Assembly (NCBI GenBank): GCA_021647345.1 | Contig: JAKIUX010000030.1 | Location: 1 to 7,813, forward strand | Length of the DNA: 7,813 nucleotides | From: Hydrogenimonas sp. | GTDB taxonomy: Bacteria; Campylobacterota; Campylobacteria; Campylobacterales; Hydrogenimonadaceae | Direction of reading: 5' to 3' | Part shown: positions 5,902-7,813 of the stretch, one piece after another | Position numbering within the stretch: position 1 is the first letter of the stretch | Layout: each line of letters starts with the position of its first letter | Made by a program: the position numbers and the translations under genes | Notes under the pieces: model-generated | Told to the model about the DNA's origin: nothing | Seen by the model: the letters and a program-made list of their open reading frames with translations, nothing else | Database searches by the model: none

Positions 5902-7377
5902 GTGGCCAATAAAACTATTCTTGTTATTACCGACGGCATAGGCTACAAACCAAACGGTAAAGCCAACGCCTTTAACGCGGCGAAAAAACCTACATACGAC
6001 GAGCTTTTCAGAAGCGTACCCTACTCGCTAATACACACCTACGGGCTCCATGTAGGCCTGCCGGAAGGGCAGATGGGAAACTCCGAAGTGGGGCATATGA
6101 CGATAGGTAGCGGCAGAGTTTTGTACCAAGATCTTGTAAAGATCTCTTTGGCTCTTAAAGATGGCAGTTTGCGTAAAAACGAAACCCTAAATGAGTTTTT
6201 CGGAAAGTGCGATAGAGTTCACATGGTCGGCCTTATGAGCGACGGAGGTGTCCATTCGCATATTGATCATATTGTAGGATTGGCAAAGATTGCGGCTCAA
6301 GAGGGCAAAAGAGTGTTTTTGCATCTAATCACTGACGGGCGAGATGTCTCTCCTACATCTGCACCGGAGTATCTGCGCAAGATAGAAGATATTCTAAACG
6401 ACAAGATCACCGTTGCAACTCTTGGAGGTCGATTCTACACGATGGATCGTGATCAGAGATGGGAGCGTGTAGAGAAGGGGTACCGTGCCATCGTCGAAGC
6501 CAAACCCAAGAGCGACAAAAGCCCGCTTGAGTATGTCGAAGCAAGTTACGAAGAGGGAGTAACTGACGAGTTTATCATTCCCGCAGCTTTCGACGGTTAC
6601 GAAGGCGCTAAGGAGGGGGATGGATTTCTTTTCGCCAACTTTAGAAGCGACCGTATGAGAGAGATAGTTACCGCTATAGGCGATTCTAAGTTTGATAAGT
6701 TTAAAAGAGCACATCTGCATCTGCATATAGTTACGATGACTGAGTATGACAAGAGTTTTCCTTACCCGGTTCTCTTTAGAAAAGAGGTTCCCAAAAACAC
6801 CCTTGCCGAAGTGGTCTCGAAAGCGGGACTTACACAGCTTCATACGGCAGAGACTGAGAAGTATGCCCATGTAACTTTCTTTTTCAACGGAGGCGTAGAG
6901 GAGCCTGTGATGAATGAGTCTAGAGTTCTGATAGCAAGCCCTAAAGTAAAGACATACGATCAAAAGCCTCAGATGAGCGCACCGGAGGTGGGTGATGCCG
7001 TGTTGACCGCTATGGATGAGGAGTATGATTTTATAGTGGTAAATTTCGCCAACGGCGATATGGTAGGGCATACCGGAAACTACGAAGCAGCCATAAAGGC
7101 GGTGGAGGCCGTAGATGAGCAGCTTGGCCGTATCTTGCAAAAATGCGATGAGAAGGGTTATAGGCTCGTTCTAACTTCTGACCACGGCAACTGCGAAGAG
7201 ATGCTTGACGAAGATGGCAATATACTTACCAATCATACGGTAGGGGATGTGTGGTGTTTTGTAAGAGCGCCCGGTGTCAAAGAGGTGAAGCCGGGAGCTT
7301 TGAACAATATAGCCCCCACTGTTTTAAAACTAATGGATCTTCCGATCCCTGAAGAGATGGATGAACCGCTTATATAA
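5902..7377 (+). CDS. gpmI: 2,3-bisphosphoglycerate-independent phosphoglycerate mutase GpmI
   Basis: Cytoplasmic, metal-dependent enzyme interconverting 3- and 2-phosphoglycerate; in a Campylobacterota setting it would serve gluconeogenesis at least as much as glycolysis (family knowledge). The 491-residue product (usual ~510) belongs to the alkaline-phosphatase superfamily: metal ligand Asp11 in ITDGIG, the phosphoserine nucleophile Ser61 in [11 protein letters not shown], His118 in [21 protein letters not shown] (143-154), [16 protein letters not shown] (175-190), NFRSDRMRE (246-254), Lys320 in [14 protein letters not shown], Asp386/His390 in NGDMVGHTG, Asp427/His428 in SDHGN and His445 in TNHT. 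All expected metal and phosphate ligands are present. After His445 the common NPVP is replaced by VGDVW, probably a lineage variant. The start is GTG (see ribosome site). TAA at 7375-7377 overlaps the fabG ribosome site, so gpmI and fabG form one operon, as I recall for C. jejuni. Confidence 0.97.
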   Translation: MANKTILVITDGIGYKPNGKANAFNAAKKPTYDELFRSVPYSLIHTYGLHVGLPEGQMGNSEVGHMTIGSGRVLYQDLVKISLALKDGSLRKNETLNEFFGKCDRVHMVGLMSDGGVHSHIDHIVGLAKIAAQEGKRVFLHLITDGRDVSPTSAPEYLRKIEDILNDKITVATLGGRFYTMDRDQRWERVEKGYRAIVEAKPKSDKSPLEYVEASYEEGVTDEFIIPAAFDGYEGAKEGDGFLFANFRSDRMREIVTAIGDSKFDKFKRAHLHLHIVTMTEYDKSFPYPVLFRKEVPKNTLAEVVSKAGLTQLHTAETEKYAHVTFFFNGGVEEPVMNESRVLIASPKVKTYDQKPQMSAPEVGDAVLTAMDEEYDFIVVNFANGDMVGHTGNYEAAIKAVEAVDEQLGRILQKCDEKGYRLVLTSDHGNCEEMLDEDGNILTNHTVGDVWCFVRAPGVKEVKPGALNNIAPTVLKLMDLPIPEEMDEPLI

Positions 7378-7388
7378 GGAGAAAAAGA

Positions 7389-7813
7389 ATGAGATTTAGT
7401 GGTAAAAATGTTTTGGTTACAGGCGCTTCTCGCGGTATTGGTGCGGAGATAGCCAAAGTTTTGGCCGGTTACGGCCTGAAGGTCTGGATAAATTACAGAA
7501 GCGGTGCCGAAGCTGCCGACGCAGTAAAAGGTGAGATAGAAAAAGCTGGGGGAAAGGCTGCCGTCATAGGTTTTGACGTAAGCGATGAGGCTGCATATGT
7601 AGAGGCGGTAAAAACTATCGTAGATGCCGATGGAGAGCTCTCTTATATTGTAAATAATGCCGGGATAACAAAAGATAAACTTGCTATGAGAATGAAAGTG
7701 GAGGAGTTTGAGGCGGTAATAAAAGCGAACCTCACCTCCGCCTTCATAGGGTGCAAAGAGGCAATCAAAGTGATGGGCAAGAAGCGATTCGGCGCGGTGG
7801 TCAACGTCGCCTC
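7389..7813 (+). CDS. fabG: 3-oxoacyl-[acyl-carrier-protein] reductase FabG, N-terminal part (cut by window end)
   Basis: NADPH-dependent reductase of fatty-acid elongation, reducing 3-oxoacyl-ACP to 3-hydroxyacyl-ACP in the cytoplasm. The first 141 codons and two bases of the next are present of an expected ~247. It is a classical short-chain dehydrogenase: cofactor loop TGASRGIG (11-18), an Arg37 after the second strand (NYRSGAE) fitting NADPH, FDVSD (62-66), NNAG (89-92), and Asn114 of the catalytic tetrad in KANLTSAF. The window ends within codon 142 (TC-), which falls where the catalytic serine is expected in NVA(S). ATG 7389 has a strong AAGGAG site (7376-7381) and lies 11 bases after the gpmI stop. 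Many short-chain dehydrogenases look alike, but the sequence and the position after gpmI (followed by acpP in relatives, as I recall) support FabG. Confidence 0.93.
   Translation, partial: MRFSGKNVLVTGASRGIGAEIAKVLAGYGLKVWINYRSGAEAADAVKGEIEKAGGKAAVIGFDVSDEAAYVEAVKTIVDADGELSYIVNNAGITKDKLAMRMKVEEFEAVIKANLTSAFIGCKEAIKVMGKKRFGAVVNVA

Noticed and set aside
6394..7140. Minus-strand open frame (248 codons) inside gpmI
   Set aside because: It is fully antisense to gpmI, Cys/His/Tyr-rich in a way typical of reverse frames, with no ribosome site or domain.

Overview
The window reads as ordinary chromosome from a member of the Campylobacterota (the former Epsilonproteobacteria). The evidence is the block murD-mraY facing gpmI-fabG and the order modA / Mop-domain protein / modB / modC, both of which I recall from Campylobacter jejuni. 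The MurD sequence type, the ATA- and AGA/AGG-rich codon use, and an OprD-type porin of the kind common in this phylum point the same way. Base composition is intermediate, not strongly AT-rich as in Campylobacter, so a free-living (for example sulfur- or hydrogen-oxidising) relative is plausible. The genus cannot be fixed from the sequence.

Left part (1-3324, + strand): the 3' half of an outer-membrane porin gene runs in from the window edge. Nine bases after its stop starts a complete, tightly packed molybdate uptake operon: modA (periplasmic binding protein), a stand-alone two-domain Mop/TOBE protein, modB (membrane permease) and modC (ATPase). The last three junctions overlap by 1-4 bases, which suggests translational coupling. 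In outline, the porin may let oxyanions through the outer membrane, ModA captures molybdate, ModB and ModC move it inward, and the Mop protein binds it in the cytoplasm.

Middle (3325-5793, - strand): a tRNA-Phe(GAA) gene with an encoded CCA end and a clear TATAAT box, then murD and mraY. Transcription runs mraY then murD, with a 4-base ATGA overlap, and tRNA-Phe follows in the same direction. MraY makes lipid I at the membrane; MurD adds D-glutamate to the cytoplasmic muropeptide precursor.

Right part (5794-7813, + strand): a 108-bp AT-rich divergent promoter region, then gpmI (cofactor-independent phosphoglycerate mutase, GTG start) and the first 141 codons of fabG (3-oxoacyl-ACP reductase), which is cut by the window end inside the codon of its catalytic serine.

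Every gene here can be assigned to a known family, and I see no phage, IS, CRISPR or defence module and no clear case of an undescribed system. The points most worth a second look are the porin fused in layout to the mod operon, the Mop protein without a DNA-binding domain, and the overlapping divergent promoters with a small tandem repeat between mraY and gpmI.
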